Shown: positions 41,181-50,305, counted from the stretch's first letter. The stretch: 64,000 nt of DNA from Actinomadura rudentiformis (GCF_008923185.1 NZ_WBMT01000022.1:1-64000); one strand, 5' to 3'. The notes: a model not told the origin generated them from the sequence alone. A program made the numbers and translations.

Positions 41181-41328
41181 CAAGGTCGTCCTTTCCCCGA
41201 GCTGGATGTTTCGTATACACAAGTCTTACTCGGTTATAAGTGGTGTCAAGCTATCCGTAAGCGGACCGTCCCCCCAGGGATAGCGGGGAGATGCGGTCCC
41301 GGCGGCGCGACGAGGGGAGGTGGCGCCC
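41181..41328. promoter_or_regulatory. Divergent promoter region of the 72-aa gene and gntR
   Basis: AT-richer stretch near 41205-41255 with the palindrome gtatac and the segment ttataag. A HutC/GntR-type operator is plausible here, but no single dyad stands out clearly. Confidence 0.35.
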
Positions 41329-42087
41329 GTGCCTGACCGTCCGGCCTATCTCCGGATCGCCGACACGCTGCGCGACCAGATCCGGGCCGGTACCTACCCG
41401 CAGGGCTCACGGTTGCCGACCATGACCGAACTGTGCGCGAGCCACGGTGTCTCAGAGATCGTGGTCAGGCAGGCCATCGCGCTCCTGCGCGGGGAGGGGC
41501 TCATCGAGACCCGCCGCGGTGGCGGCACCATAGTCAAGGTCTCGCCGCCCGCACGCCGGGTGGCGATGGACCGCTACCGCGCGGTCACCCGGCCGCTCGC
41601 GGTGCCCGCCACCACGTTCACCCACGACCAGCGGATCGGCTGGAGCGACTACCGCCTCGACCGCCGCTACACCCGTACGAACGCCGACGCAGAGCTGGCG
41701 TCCCTCTTCGAGCTCCCCACCGGCGTCGAGCTCCTCCGGCGCCGCTTCGTCTTCTTCGCCCGCGGCGAGCCGCAGCAGATCTCGGTCAACTACCTGCCTT
41801 GGGACGTCGTCGGGGACACCCCCGTGGCCGACCCCGAACGCGAGCCCTGGCCCGGCGGCACCCTCGCCCAGCTCGAATACCTGGGGCATCCGCCGACCCG
41901 GGTCGAGGAGGCCGTCAGATCCCGCATGCCGACCCCTGAGGAGGCCGACACCCTGCACATCTCGTCCGGCGTCCCCGTGCTCGCGATCACCCGCCGCATG
42001 ATCTCCCTGGCCCGGGTCATGGAGGTCTGCCGGGAGATCGTCATCCCCGCCGACCGCGTCGTGCTCGACTACTCGATCGACCTCTGA
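41329..42087 (+). CDS. GntR/HutC-family regulator with UTRA domain
   Basis: 252 aa. Winged HTH at about residues 5-70 (YLRIADTLRDQIRAGTYPQGSRLPTMTELCASHGVSEIVVRQAIALLRGEGLIETRRGGGTIV in outline) and a UTRA effector domain (about 90-245: ELLRRRFVFFARGEPQQISVNYLPWDVV). GTG 41329 is preferred, with GGGGAGG 8 bases upstream, over GTG 41320. It sits between the two surface-glycan transcription units and is the only regulator within them. The ligand is unknown; UTRA domains bind sugars, acids or amino-sugar phosphates. Confidence 0.9.
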   Translation: MPDRPAYLRIADTLRDQIRAGTYPQGSRLPTMTELCASHGVSEIVVRQAIALLRGEGLIETRRGGGTIVKVSPPARRVAMDRYRAVTRPLAVPATTFTHDQRIGWSDYRLDRRYTRTNADAELASLFELPTGVELLRRRFVFFARGEPQQISVNYLPWDVVGDTPVADPEREPWPGGTLAQLEYLGHPPTRVEEAVRSRMPTPEEADTLHISSGVPVLAITRRMISLARVMEVCREIVIPADRVVLDYSIDL

Positions 42088-42117
42088 CGATCAGTCATCG
42101 ATCTCTGCCGATCAGTC
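42076..42117. repeat. 21-bp tandem duplication spanning convergent stop codons
   Basis: Two adjacent 21-base units, atcgacctctgacgatcag plus tc and atcgatctctgccgatcag plus tc, differ at two positions. The gntR stop is in the first unit, where the equivalent triplet of the second is TGC. The stop of the opposing 127-aa gene is read from the second unit. Confidence 0.85.
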
Positions 42118-42495
42118 CCGGTAGAGCCAGTCCTCCTCGTCCTCGTCACGGCGGCGAACGGGGAGGTCGCGCCGGGTGACATTCGCACCCGATCGAACCG
42201 CGGCTCCGGCCGCGGGCCGGGACGGCGGCCGGGGGATGTGCAGATGAGCGAGGCGCCGAGGCCGGTGCATACGGGCCAGACCGGCCACCAGACCGCTCAG
42301 GAGCAGGACGGCGACCAGACCCGAGCCGGGGGACCAGAAACCCGCCATGAGGAGGATCTGGGCCGCCCCCGCGACCGTGACGATGCTCGCCGCGATGGAG
42401 ACGACCAGCCGGCCGACCGGGTCGAAGCCGCGCATGAGGGACCAGAACGCCGCACCCGGGACGGAGAAGAGCAGCAGTGCCAGCACGATCGTCAC
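42112..42495 (-). CDS. Small membrane protein, last gene of the glycan operon
   Basis: 127 aa. Three hydrophobic segments at about residues 1-20, 28-52 and 56-72 (IVLALLLFSVPGAAFWSLM, LVVSIAASIVTVAGAAQILLMAGF, LVAVLLLSGLVAGL) precede a basic then acidic tail ending EDEEDWLYRD. No family recognised. Its ATG overlaps the end of the GT-C-like gene by four bases, so it probably assists that protein or the flippase. Confidence 0.78.
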   Translation of the reverse strand: MTIVLALLLFSVPGAAFWSLMRGFDPVGRLVVSIAASIVTVAGAAQILLMAGFWSPGSGLVAVLLLSGLVAGLARMHRPRRLAHLHIPRPPSRPAAGAAVRSGANVTRRDLPVRRRDEDEEDWLYRD

Positions 42496-44708
42496 GAGAT
42501 GATCACGAACCTCTCGATGATGACCGCGACCACACTGATCAGCAGGGGGATCGCGAGGACGGTGAGCGGGCGGAGGCGGCGCAGCTCGTTCGGCGGCAGC
42601 CGCAGGCGGCGCAGCTCGCGCGTCAGCAGGACGCCGAGCAGGACGGGCAGGTAGATGAGGCCCGCCGGCGTCCAGGGCGAGTTGCGCATGCCGAGCCCCG
42701 CGGGCTCGGGCACCGTGGGCCGCGGCTCGGCGGGCGGGTTCTTGAGGCGGTAGACGGCGGCGTCCGTGTCGGCGAAGACCGTCGTGAGCTCGGGCGAGGC
42801 GGCCAGCGCGCGGCGCATCTTGATCGCGTAGTCGGAGGCCAGGCCGCCGGACAGCACCTGGTAGTCCTCATGGCTGCGGGTGGTGACGAAGAAGCCACCG
42901 GGCCCCTGCTCCTTGAGGCGCTGGACGATCTGCGAGATGTCGGCCGGGTTGTTGCGGTTGGCGACCACGGGGGTGCGGGTGAACCGCTCCCAGCTCCGGT
43001 ACGACCAGGGCATCACGGGCTCGCCGCCGACGAGCTCGGGGTTCTCGGCGCTCAGCCACACCACCCCCACCGCGCCGTCCGTCGAGCGCAGCATGACGTC
43101 GAAGGCCTTCACGTCGCTCCTGCGCACCTGCTCGTACTTCTCGTTGCCGTAGCGGACCGACAGGAAGCCGCCGGTGAGCAGCAGGGCGAAGACGGAGGCG
43201 GCCGCGACGGCGGGCCAGTGCCGCCGGGAGCCCGTGCGCAGGTGGCCCAGCCAGATCTTGACCTTCGGATCTCGCACGCGCGGGGCGTCGAAGGGCGCCG
43301 GGAAGAAGAGATAGGCGATCAGCAGGCAGGCGGCCGGCAGCATGAAGAAGTAGATGCGCAGCGCCAGCTCACCGCCGTAGTTCTGCAGGCCGAACGAGGA
43401 GAACGGGACCAGCAGGAGGACGAGCGCCACACGGTCGTCAATGCCGCGGGACCGCCGCCGCATGAGGCCGGCCACGGCGAGGCCCACGACCGTGACGGCG
43501 ATGACGATGCGGAGCATCTGGATGTCCTGGGTGGCGCCCGAGGCGGTGCCGAGCCGGCCGCCCGTGCTCTGCTGGACGTTGGTGAACACTTTGCCCAGCC
43601 CGCCGAAGAGCTCGCCCTTGCGGCTGGACCAGTAGCCCACGGTCATGAAGCTGATCCACGCCGCGTACACCACCCCGGCGATGAACGGCAGGCCGCGCAG
43701 GTTGCAGCGGCGCACCAGCACCAGCCCGGCGCAGGACGCCGTCATCAGGAACGGGGTGAGCTGGTGGGCGGCGGTGCCCACCAGGATCAGGATGAACAGC
43801 AGGATGAGGAGGATCGACTGCTCGCGCACGCCCACTGGCTTGGCGGGCAGCTCACCGGGGTCCTTGGCCCCGAACAGCCAGTTGTAGATCCGCCAGAACC
43901 CGCCCGTCCGCTCGCGGGTGTCACCGCTACGGCGGCGTCCCGAGCCTGTCGTCCTCTCATCGTGGTGCCGGAACCAGTTGACCAGGATCGCCACGAAGAA
44001 GAGATAGAGCAGGTAGGCGAACGCCTGGGGTGACAGGTAGTCCTGGCCCACCCAGTTGGCGGCGATGAACAGCCACGCCGCGAACCACTTGGCCCGCCAG
44101 GTCGCCCGCAGCACCCGCAGGATCAGGATGTAGGGGATCAGATAGAGCAGGTTGGTGACGGTGGGCGCCCAGCGCAGCAGCGGCTCGATGTCGTTCTGGC
44201 CGACCGCCTTCATGACGAACGCGATGAACGCGAAGAAACCGGGGGTCGAGAAGCGGGCGTCCAGATCCCAGCTGACCGTGTGGTTGCGCGTCACGTACTC
44301 GATGAAGCCACCGGTCTGCCACGCGGTGGGGAAGCGCGCGATGGGCTCCAGCGCCAGCGTCACGCCGTGCAGCGTGATGATCAGTAGCAGTATCTGCGCG
44401 GCCAGCAGCAGCTGGTGCGGCCGGGCCAGGGCCAGCGTCGCCATGAACGTGAGCACGAGCACCACCGCGCCGAGCAGGGTGGCGATCGGCAGCACGCCGA
44501 TGAGCCCGTAGCCGTCCATGGCTTCGAGGTCGACGCCGCGCAGCGGCAACCAGAACAACATGAGCCCCAGCGTCACCATCGCGCCCAGGGCGATCAGCAC
44601 CGGCCGCGGGGTCTGCGGCGCCGGCGGCTGGACGGCCTGCTGCGCGCGAGGAGCACCCCCACCGCTCTGCGAGGCCTGGCGAACCGTCACACGCGCTTCA
44701 CCCCCCAT
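42492..44708 (-). CDS. Polytopic membrane protein, GT-C glycosyltransferase-like
   Basis: 738 aa with about 12-14 predicted membrane segments. After the second or third helix an external loop carries WDLDARFSTPGFFAFI, reminiscent of the acidic first-loop motif of GT-C enzymes. A large extracytoplasmic domain (about residues 515-660) lies before two final helices. Likely transfers a sugar or lipid-linked unit outside the membrane, but no exact family is recognised. ATG 44708 is used; GTG 44723 with GGGAGG nearby is an alternative. It overlaps the flippase stop by 11 bases. Confidence 0.7.
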   Translation of the reverse strand: MGGEARVTVRQASQSGGGAPRAQQAVQPPAPQTPRPVLIALGAMVTLGLMLFWLPLRGVDLEAMDGYGLIGVLPIATLLGAVVLVLTFMATLALARPHQLLLAAQILLLIITLHGVTLALEPIARFPTAWQTGGFIEYVTRNHTVSWDLDARFSTPGFFAFIAFVMKAVGQNDIEPLLRWAPTVTNLLYLIPYILILRVLRATWRAKWFAAWLFIAANWVGQDYLSPQAFAYLLYLFFVAILVNWFRHHDERTTGSGRRRSGDTRERTGGFWRIYNWLFGAKDPGELPAKPVGVREQSILLILLFILILVGTAAHQLTPFLMTASCAGLVLVRRCNLRGLPFIAGVVYAAWISFMTVGYWSSRKGELFGGLGKVFTNVQQSTGGRLGTASGATQDIQMLRIVIAVTVVGLAVAGLMRRRSRGIDDRVALVLLLVPFSSFGLQNYGGELALRIYFFMLPAACLLIAYLFFPAPFDAPRVRDPKVKIWLGHLRTGSRRHWPAVAAASVFALLLTGGFLSVRYGNEKYEQVRRSDVKAFDVMLRSTDGAVGVVWLSAENPELVGGEPVMPWSYRSWERFTRTPVVANRNNPADISQIVQRLKEQGPGGFFVTTRSHEDYQVLSGGLASDYAIKMRRALAASPELTTVFADTDAAVYRLKNPPAEPRPTVPEPAGLGMRNSPWTPAGLIYLPVLLGVLLTRELRRLRLPPNELRRLRPLTVLAIPLLISVVAVIIERFVIIS

Positions 44709-46056
44709 GACTATGACCCCCACCTCCCTCAGAGATATCCCGCCCTTCGTGGGCGTGGGAAGGCTTTGCCTTGGCCGCCTTCAGCAATCCGGGCAAAATC
44801 GCCGCGGCCACCACGACGTTCACGCCGACGACGATCAGGCCGATGGTGGCCAGATGCTCGGCGTCGAAGAGCACCATGATCAGCGCCAGCGTCCCCGCGA
44901 AGCGGATCGCCTGCAGGAGCGCGATCAGGCGGGTGCGGTTCTCCACGCGCAGCACGCCGATGTAGAGCTCGATCAGCGCCTTGGGCAACACCGCGAGGGC
45001 CAGGATCTGCAGCAGCGGCGCGCCCTTCTCGCTGTACTGGTGGCCGAAGAACTCCAGCGCGAACGGCGCCGCGACGATCACGACGACCACGACCGGCGTC
45101 ATCAGCATCAGCGTGCGGCGCAGGGCCGCCTTGGTCGACTCCGCGAGCTTCTCAAGTTCGAACGAACCCTCGACCGTCAGCGACATCGACAGCGTGAGCG
45201 CCAGCAGGTCGAGCATCATGCCGAGCGCCCAGGCCATCTGGAAGTAGGCGTTGGTGGTCTGGCTGATCTGTGCGGCGACCACGACCGGGATGAGGCTGAT
45301 CGAGGCGTACTGGAACGCGCCGCCCACATAGGCGCCGCCCAGGTACCGGCCGATCTCGCGGTGCGTGGGTCGCGGCCCGCGGCCGAAGTTCTCCCGGCTG
45401 TGCACCGGGATCATGCGGCCGAAGATCAGGAAGCTGACCGGGATCAGGGCGATCATCACCGGCACGAACCATGACAGCGTGATGCCGTCGTCGGGGAACG
45501 CCGCCGCCAGTGCCACCAGCATGACCAGCTTGACCGCGCCGAAGGCGGCGTTGACGACCGGCACCCAGCCGGCGTGCCGCAGGCCGGTGAAGACGCCCTC
45601 CTGCTGGTTCCACAGGTTCCAGGCGACGGCCATCGCGAGGAACCACGCGGCCGCCTTCCAGTCGGTCAGGTGCCGGAAGGACGGCCCCCAGAGGTCCAGC
45701 GTCGCGATGAAGCCCAGCGCCAGCAGGCTCGCGGCGGCCGCCCCGGTGCCGTAGCAGACGAGCACCAGGGAGCGGGTGTTCCGCGCGGTCTGCGGGATGA
45801 ACCGGATCAGCAGGAAGTTGAGCATCGTCACGCTGCCGACGAACATGATCGCCTGGATGACGGCCCAGTTCCGGCCGACGTCGTCGGGGGCGTAGAACTT
45901 GGCGCCCAGCGCCCAGTAGGCCAGCCCCAGGAGCCCGGTGAGCCCGCCGTTGGCGACCAGCGCGTAGGCGTTGCGGAACAGCGGGTTGGACAGCTCACGG
46001 CGCAGCCAGCCTGGCTCTCCCGGTGGTTGCGGTGCGAGGACCCCGGGATCAGACAC
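44698..46056 (-). CDS. Wzx/MATE-like polysaccharide flippase
   Basis: 452 aa with about 12 predicted helices of the MOP exporter type. Typical segments: NAYALVANGGLTGLLGLAYW, FGRMIPVHSRENFGRG, YFQMAWALGMMLDLLALTLS, LLQILALAVLPKALIELYIGVLRV. Probably flips a lipid-linked oligosaccharide. The C-terminus ends in a His/Gly/Glu tail, HAHEGRDISEGGGGHSHGG, which could bind metal and is not typical of flippases. Overlaps the deacetylase gene by 8 bases. Confidence 0.85.
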   Translation of the reverse strand: MSDPGVLAPQPPGEPGWLRRELSNPLFRNAYALVANGGLTGLLGLAYWALGAKFYAPDDVGRNWAVIQAIMFVGSVTMLNFLLIRFIPQTARNTRSLVLVCYGTGAAAASLLALGFIATLDLWGPSFRHLTDWKAAAWFLAMAVAWNLWNQQEGVFTGLRHAGWVPVVNAAFGAVKLVMLVALAAAFPDDGITLSWFVPVMIALIPVSFLIFGRMIPVHSRENFGRGPRPTHREIGRYLGGAYVGGAFQYASISLIPVVVAAQISQTTNAYFQMAWALGMMLDLLALTLSMSLTVEGSFELEKLAESTKAALRRTLMLMTPVVVVVIVAAPFALEFFGHQYSEKGAPLLQILALAVLPKALIELYIGVLRVENRTRLIALLQAIRFAGTLALIMVLFDAEHLATIGLIVVGVNVVVAAAILPGLLKAAKAKPSHAHEGRDISEGGGGHSHGG

Positions 46057-46885
46057 GGCGGCTCACCCGCCGTGCCGCGTACCGCGTCCGGCGCACGACG
46101 GCGTACCCCCGGGTGAGGGCGCGGTCCTTGAGATAGATCAGGGGGATGCCCCTTCCGTCCACGACCCGTCCGAACGTGTCGAGCGAGGTGGACATGCGTA
46201 CGGTCAGACGGGGGATCGCGAGCCTGTCCGGATCGGTGCCCTGAGGGACGCTGCTTTGTGGGACATGGCCGAGCCTGTTCTCGACCGAACACGCAGCGTC
46301 ATACCCCGCGGCCCGGACGGCACGCCGGACCCGCACGCTGGAGTATCCATACGGATAGGCCATCGTGGTCACCGCCCGGCCGAGCCGATCTTCGAGCAGG
46401 CCACGGTTGCGGGTGAGCTCCGAGCGCAGGTCGGCGTCGCCGAGCTGGTCGAGCTGGGGGTGGCTGTGGCTGTGCCCGCCGATCTCGATGCCGTGCGCGG
46501 CGGCCTCGCGGACCTGTTCCCACGCCAGCATGCGGTCGAGCGGGCGCCCGGCCGCGTCGTCCCCGGCGTCGGCCAGCCAGCCGGTGGTGACGAAGACCGT
46601 CGCGGTGAAGCCGTGCTCGTCGAGGACGGGCAGCGCGTGCTCGTGGAAGTCGGCGTACCCGTCGTCGAACGTGATGACCACCGGCTTGTCCGGCAGGCCG
46701 CCCTCCGGCGGCGTCGCCACCGCCGAGAACGGCACGGGCGTGAAGCCGCGTTCCCTCAGCAGCGCCATCTGGTCGGCGAACGCGCCGGGCCGTACCGCGA
46801 GCCCCGCCGTCTCGCGCGACGGCCGCTCGCTGATCGAGTGGTACATCAGGACGGGAACGCCGTTCGCCGTCTCGTGATCGCTCAT
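46049..46885 (-). CDS. Polysaccharide deacetylase (NodB fold, CE4)
   Basis: 278 aa. Predicted CE4 motifs: MYHSISERP, VVITFDDGYADFHEHALPVL (catalytic Asp-Asp), GGHSHSHPQLDQL (metal HxxxH form) and AYPYGYSSVRVRRA. No signal peptide or membrane helix is obvious, so it may act in the cytoplasm on a precursor, or be exported by another route. ATG 46885 overlaps the stop of the upstream glycosyltransferase by one base. Confidence 0.88.
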   Translation of the reverse strand: MSDHETANGVPVLMYHSISERPSRETAGLAVRPGAFADQMALLRERGFTPVPFSAVATPPEGGLPDKPVVITFDDGYADFHEHALPVLDEHGFTATVFVTTGWLADAGDDAAGRPLDRMLAWEQVREAAAHGIEIGGHSHSHPQLDQLGDADLRSELTRNRGLLEDRLGRAVTTMAYPYGYSSVRVRRAVRAAGYDAACSVENRLGHVPQSSVPQGTDPDRLAIPRLTVRMSTSLDTFGRVVDGRGIPLIYLKDRALTRGYAVVRRTRYAARRVSRRV

Positions 46886-47985
46886 CAGGCGACCCCTTCG
46901 CCGCCCGGTCGCCCTCGGGTCCGTCCCCGTGCCCGGTTCCGCCCTCGTGCCAGGGCCCGCCTCTCGCGGCGGGCCTGGAGGCGTGCGGCGCCGAGCCCCA
47001 CCCCGTACCCCCACGCGGTCCACGCGAGCCCGACCGTGATGGCGGCGGCGCGGCCGATCCCGGCCGGCTCGCCGCGGAAGGCGTCGCCGAGGCCCTTCAC
47101 CGCGCCGCGCGGCAGGGTCTTGAGCGCGTGGGCACGCTCGCTGGCGAGGCCGTCCTGGCTGCCGACGCTCTGCGTGACCAGGGCCTTGGACAGGCCCTCG
47201 GCGTAGCAGCGCTCGCGGAAGTAGGAGAAGCGCGCACGCTCGGGCGGCACGCGGTGCCAGATCACCGCCTGGTCGTCGTAGACCAGCTCCGACTTCGGGC
47301 TGCGCTGCCGCAACCGGATGCAGAACTCGGTCTCCTCGCAACCGAGCGGCCGCTTGTGGAAGCTGCGGCCGATCCCGGTGCTGAAGCCGCCCGCGACCGG
47401 GAACATCTCCCGGCGGAACGAGGCGTTGCCGCCCATGAGGTTGCGGATCGGGCCGGGCCGCATGCCGCGGTAGGTGCATCCGACGGTCCAGTCGAACTCC
47501 TCAGGGAACCAGCCCGGCCGCGTCCCGGTCGTCTCCGGCACGGGAGCCGAGATGAGCTCGCTGGACGGGGTGGAGCCCGGCCACATCGGCAGGGTCAGAC
47601 CGCCGACCCCGGCCACCGCCGGGTCGTCGTAGTGCCGCGCGAACGCCTCCAGCCAGCCGGGCGCGGCGACCGCGTCGTCGTCGAGGAAGGCCACCACGTC
47701 ACCGCGTGCGACCGCGACGCCGGTGTTCTTGCCGCCGGACAGGCCGCGGCCCTCGCGGTTCTCCACCACCGTGACGCCGGTGAGGGACCGCTGGAGCCGG
47801 GCGTACAGCGCCGGGTTGTGGTCGACGACCACGATGATCTCCGCGGGCGCGTGCCGCTGGTTGCGAACGGAGGCCACCGCCGCGTGCACGTCGTCCCAGC
47901 GCTTCTCGGTGTAGGCGCAGATCACGACGGAGAATCCGACATCGTTCACCTGGCCGTTCATCCGGCCGTTCACCTGGCCGCTCAC
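46885..47985 (-). CDS. GT2-family glycosyltransferase with C-terminal membrane segment
   Basis: 366 aa. GT-A fold: FSVVICAYTEKRWDDVHAAVASVRNQ, ENREGRGLSGGKNTGV, VVAFLDDDAVAAPGW (DDD metal motif), LMGGNASFRREMF and GCEETEFCIRLRQ. A C-terminal hydrophobic stretch near residues 318-340 and a very Arg-rich tail follow. GTG 47985 overlaps the GNAT stop (GTGA), with GGAG 5 bases upstream. The N-terminus has an 18-base direct repeat encoding GQVNGRMNGQVND; ATG 47961 would remove most of it. Confidence 0.88.
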   Translation of the reverse strand: MSGQVNGRMNGQVNDVGFSVVICAYTEKRWDDVHAAVASVRNQRHAPAEIIVVVDHNPALYARLQRSLTGVTVVENREGRGLSGGKNTGVAVARGDVVAFLDDDAVAAPGWLEAFARHYDDPAVAGVGGLTLPMWPGSTPSSELISAPVPETTGTRPGWFPEEFDWTVGCTYRGMRPGPIRNLMGGNASFRREMFPVAGGFSTGIGRSFHKRPLGCEETEFCIRLRQRSPKSELVYDDQAVIWHRVPPERARFSYFRERCYAEGLSKALVTQSVGSQDGLASERAHALKTLPRGAVKGLGDAFRGEPAGIGRAAAITVGLAWTAWGYGVGLGAARLQARRERRALARGRNRARGRTRGRPGGEGVA

Positions 47986-49076
47986 TTGCTCCGCCCCCTC
48001 AGCCGCGCGTAGGTCTTGAGCACCCGGTCGGCGCGCTTGTAGAGCGCGGGATTGTCCAGGACGGCGCCACGCGCCTTGTTGAGCGGGGTCGTGCGGATCC
48101 AGTGCAGCCCGGCGCCGGGGGTGAGCCGGGCGGCCCTGCCCTCGGCGATCGGGATCTCGCGGCTCGTGAAGCCCTCCTTGAACTCCTTGCCGCCGCGGCC
48201 CATCGCGATCTCGGTGATGCCGTTCTCGGCGCATCCCTGAGCCAGGTGAATGTGGCCGATCATGCCGGGCGAGTACTTGCCGAACCGGGTGTCGTACGCC
48301 GGGAACCAGCCCGCCATGACGTGCCCGTTGCGCAGTCCGAAGTGGGACGAGACCGGCTCGTCGCCCGCGTACAGCACGCTGAGCACGCCGAACCCGGTCT
48401 CGTGGAAGTGCTGGACGAGCCTGACGATCCACGGCTTGGCGAACCGGTCGGTGCGGCCCGTGCGGGTGTACTGGTCGGACTTCCACTCCATCAGCCGGCG
48501 CAGGTCGGCGCGGTCATCAGAGGAGAAGACATAGCGCACCTCGCCCACGTCACGGCTGAGCTTGCGCTCCTTGTACCGGATGGTCTTGTGGGTCTTGGGC
48601 GCGGCCTGCCGGGCCTTTTCGACGAACGCGTCGAAGCCGCCGCTCAGATCCATCACCGGCTCCACCCGCCGGACGGTGTGGAACGGGGCGAACATCTGCT
48701 GGCGGGCCAGCAGGTGGTCGAAGTCCCAGACGCCGAGGCCGCAGGCGCGCAGCAGGGCGCGCGCGTCCAGCCGCAGATCGGGCGCGGCGATGATGCCCTG
48801 TAGGTCGGTCAGGCCGAACCCGACCGGATGGCCGATGCCCAGCGGGCCGCGTTCGTACGGGAAGAACGCGACGATCCCGGTGTCGTCCTCAACGACCGCG
48901 ACCCGGACTCTGCCGCGCGCCCTGCCACTGGGGTCGTCGCGGTATCGGTCGACGCCGATGGTGAACTCCGGCGCGAGGAACGGGCTCGACAGGTCGGGGT
49001 CGGTCAGCTGGAGGTCGCGCCATCGCTTGACCTCGGCCTCGCCGAGGTCGCGCGGGCGGACGATGGAGATCTTCAC
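47982..49076 (-). CDS. GNAT-fold (CelD/FemX-like) transferase, paralogue 2
   Basis: 364 aa, close paralogue of the protein at 36562. Shared blocks: ISIVRPRDLGEAEV, DLSGGFDAF, IRYKERKLSRDVGEVRY, WKSDQYTRTGRTDRFAKPW, SSHFGLRNGHVMAGWFPAYDTRFGKYSPG, GSIGW versus GRGGKEFKEGF near the C-terminus. Expected to acylate a surface sugar or lipid-linked precursor. GTG 49076 start. Coupled to the GT2 gene downstream, in the main glycan operon, while its paralogue sits in the second unit. Confidence 0.83.
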   Translation of the reverse strand: MKISIVRPRDLGEAEVKRWRDLQLTDPDLSSPFLAPEFTIGVDRYRDDPSGRARGRVRVAVVEDDTGIVAFFPYERGPLGIGHPVGFGLTDLQGIIAAPDLRLDARALLRACGLGVWDFDHLLARQQMFAPFHTVRRVEPVMDLSGGFDAFVEKARQAAPKTHKTIRYKERKLSRDVGEVRYVFSSDDRADLRRLMEWKSDQYTRTGRTDRFAKPWIVRLVQHFHETGFGVLSVLYAGDEPVSSHFGLRNGHVMAGWFPAYDTRFGKYSPGMIGHIHLAQGCAENGITEIAMGRGGKEFKEGFTSREIPIAEGRAARLTPGAGLHWIRTTPLNKARGAVLDNPALYKRADRVLKTYARLRGRSK

Positions 49077-49090
49077 CGCGGGGGTGTCCC

Positions 49091-49972
49091 TTACTCGGTC
49101 CCGGTCCGGCTGAACGCCGCCGTCTGGAAATGCAACGGAAGGGGCTCGAGGGGGAGATGCTCGGGCCGGGTGTCCAGGCGGCGCTGGAAGCGCAGCCGGA
49201 CCATCGTCTTGAGCACGCGCCAGCCGTCCCGCCAGGTGTTGAGATTGGACTCGCCGTGGCGGCGCTCGGTCTCGTGGCTGGCGACCTCGGCGATCCGCAG
49301 GCCGGCGCGCACCGCGTTGACGCACATCTCGGTCTCGATCTCGAAGCCGGTCGACTCCAGCTGGAGGCGCTCGACGGCGTCGCGGCGCATCGCCACGTAG
49401 CCGTAGCAGAGATCGGACCAGTTCTGCCGGTAGAGCCGGTTGGCCAGCCCGGTGAGCACGGAATTGCCGAGCCGGCGCAGCCCCGTCAGGTCGTCCGAGC
49501 CGCCCCCGCAGCTGTAACGCGTGCCCTTGACGAAGTCGTAGCCGCGGCAGAGCAGGGCCAGGAACGAGTCGAACTCGGCCGGGTCCATGCTGCCGTCGGC
49601 GTCCAGCATGATGATCATTTCTGAGGTAGCCGCGGCCATCCCCGTCCGCATGGCGGTGCCCTTACCGGTGGGAGGCTCGACGATGATGCGCGCGTCCGGC
49701 CGTACGGACAGCACGTACTCGACGGTCCCGTCGGTGGACTCGCCGTCGACGATCACGATCTCGTCGACCGCGGTCAGCCGCGGCATGAGCCATCGGAGGT
49801 TGGCGGCCTCGTTGAGCGTCGGGATGACCGCGGTGACGGTCGGCCAGCGCCGCGTTTGGCCCGAGGCGGACAGGATGTTGGCGGAACGCGCGTTGAGGGA
49901 GGCTGCCCTCGGCGCGGCGTCGACATCCCCCGAGCCGCGTCCCGTGGCGCGTACCGAGTCAGGAGTGTGCAT
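49091..49972 (-). CDS. GT2 glycosyltransferase, polyprenyl-phosphate hexose synthase-like
   Basis: 293 aa. Catalytic core: VTAVIPTLNEAANLRWLMPRL, VDEIVIVDGESTDGTVEYV, IIMLDADGSMDPAEF (DAD metal motif), DFVKGTRYSCGGGSDDLT and CYGYVAMRRDAVERL. Resembles dolichyl/polyprenyl-phosphate mannose or glucose synthases without the C-terminal membrane part. It would load the lipid carrier used by the GT-C-like protein. First gene of the seven-gene glycan operon; ATG 49972 has GGGGA upstream. Confidence 0.88.
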   Translation of the reverse strand: MHTPDSVRATGRGSGDVDAAPRAASLNARSANILSASGQTRRWPTVTAVIPTLNEAANLRWLMPRLTAVDEIVIVDGESTDGTVEYVLSVRPDARIIVEPPTGKGTAMRTGMAAATSEMIIMLDADGSMDPAEFDSFLALLCRGYDFVKGTRYSCGGGSDDLTGLRRLGNSVLTGLANRLYRQNWSDLCYGYVAMRRDAVERLQLESTGFEIETEMCVNAVRAGLRIAEVASHETERRHGESNLNTWRDGWRVLKTMVRLRFQRRLDTRPEHLPLEPLPLHFQTAAFSRTGTE

Positions 49973-50194
49973 CGGAGTCCCCGTAAGTGTTGGTGTCTTG
50001 AATGGTTAGATGGCGGGTCCGCTCATCATGTTCAGGCGGCTTCCCCGGGGACTCCCGTAAGTTGCGCAGGATCCACTACGCACCTGGTACGGCTCCAACT
50101 GGTAAGGGCGTCGTCACGCACCGCTCTACCGGTCAAATAGCCGAAATCGGATGAACGGAATGATCGTTTATTGTCCGGATGTGGCCAGCCCATG

Positions 50195-50209
50195 GAATCA
50201 TGGTGATTC
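50195..50209. promoter_or_regulatory. Inverted repeat gaatca-tgg-tgattc
   Basis: Perfect 6-bp arms around tgg, nested in a wider catgg..cccatg dyad, about 225 bases upstream of the first glycan-operon gene. Likely operator of that operon. Confidence 0.45.
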
Positions 50210-50305
50210 TGCCCATGTGAATGGCCGCCTGCCCACATATGGGGTGTTCCTGGCAGTCTGTTAGATCAGCCTATGCCGATCGGCGGTGCCGGTATACCTC
50301 CATGT

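Noticed and set aside
47961..47985. 18-base direct repeat at the start of the GT2 gene as a separate element
   Set aside because: Only two imperfect copies, in frame inside the coding sequence; noted with the gene instead.
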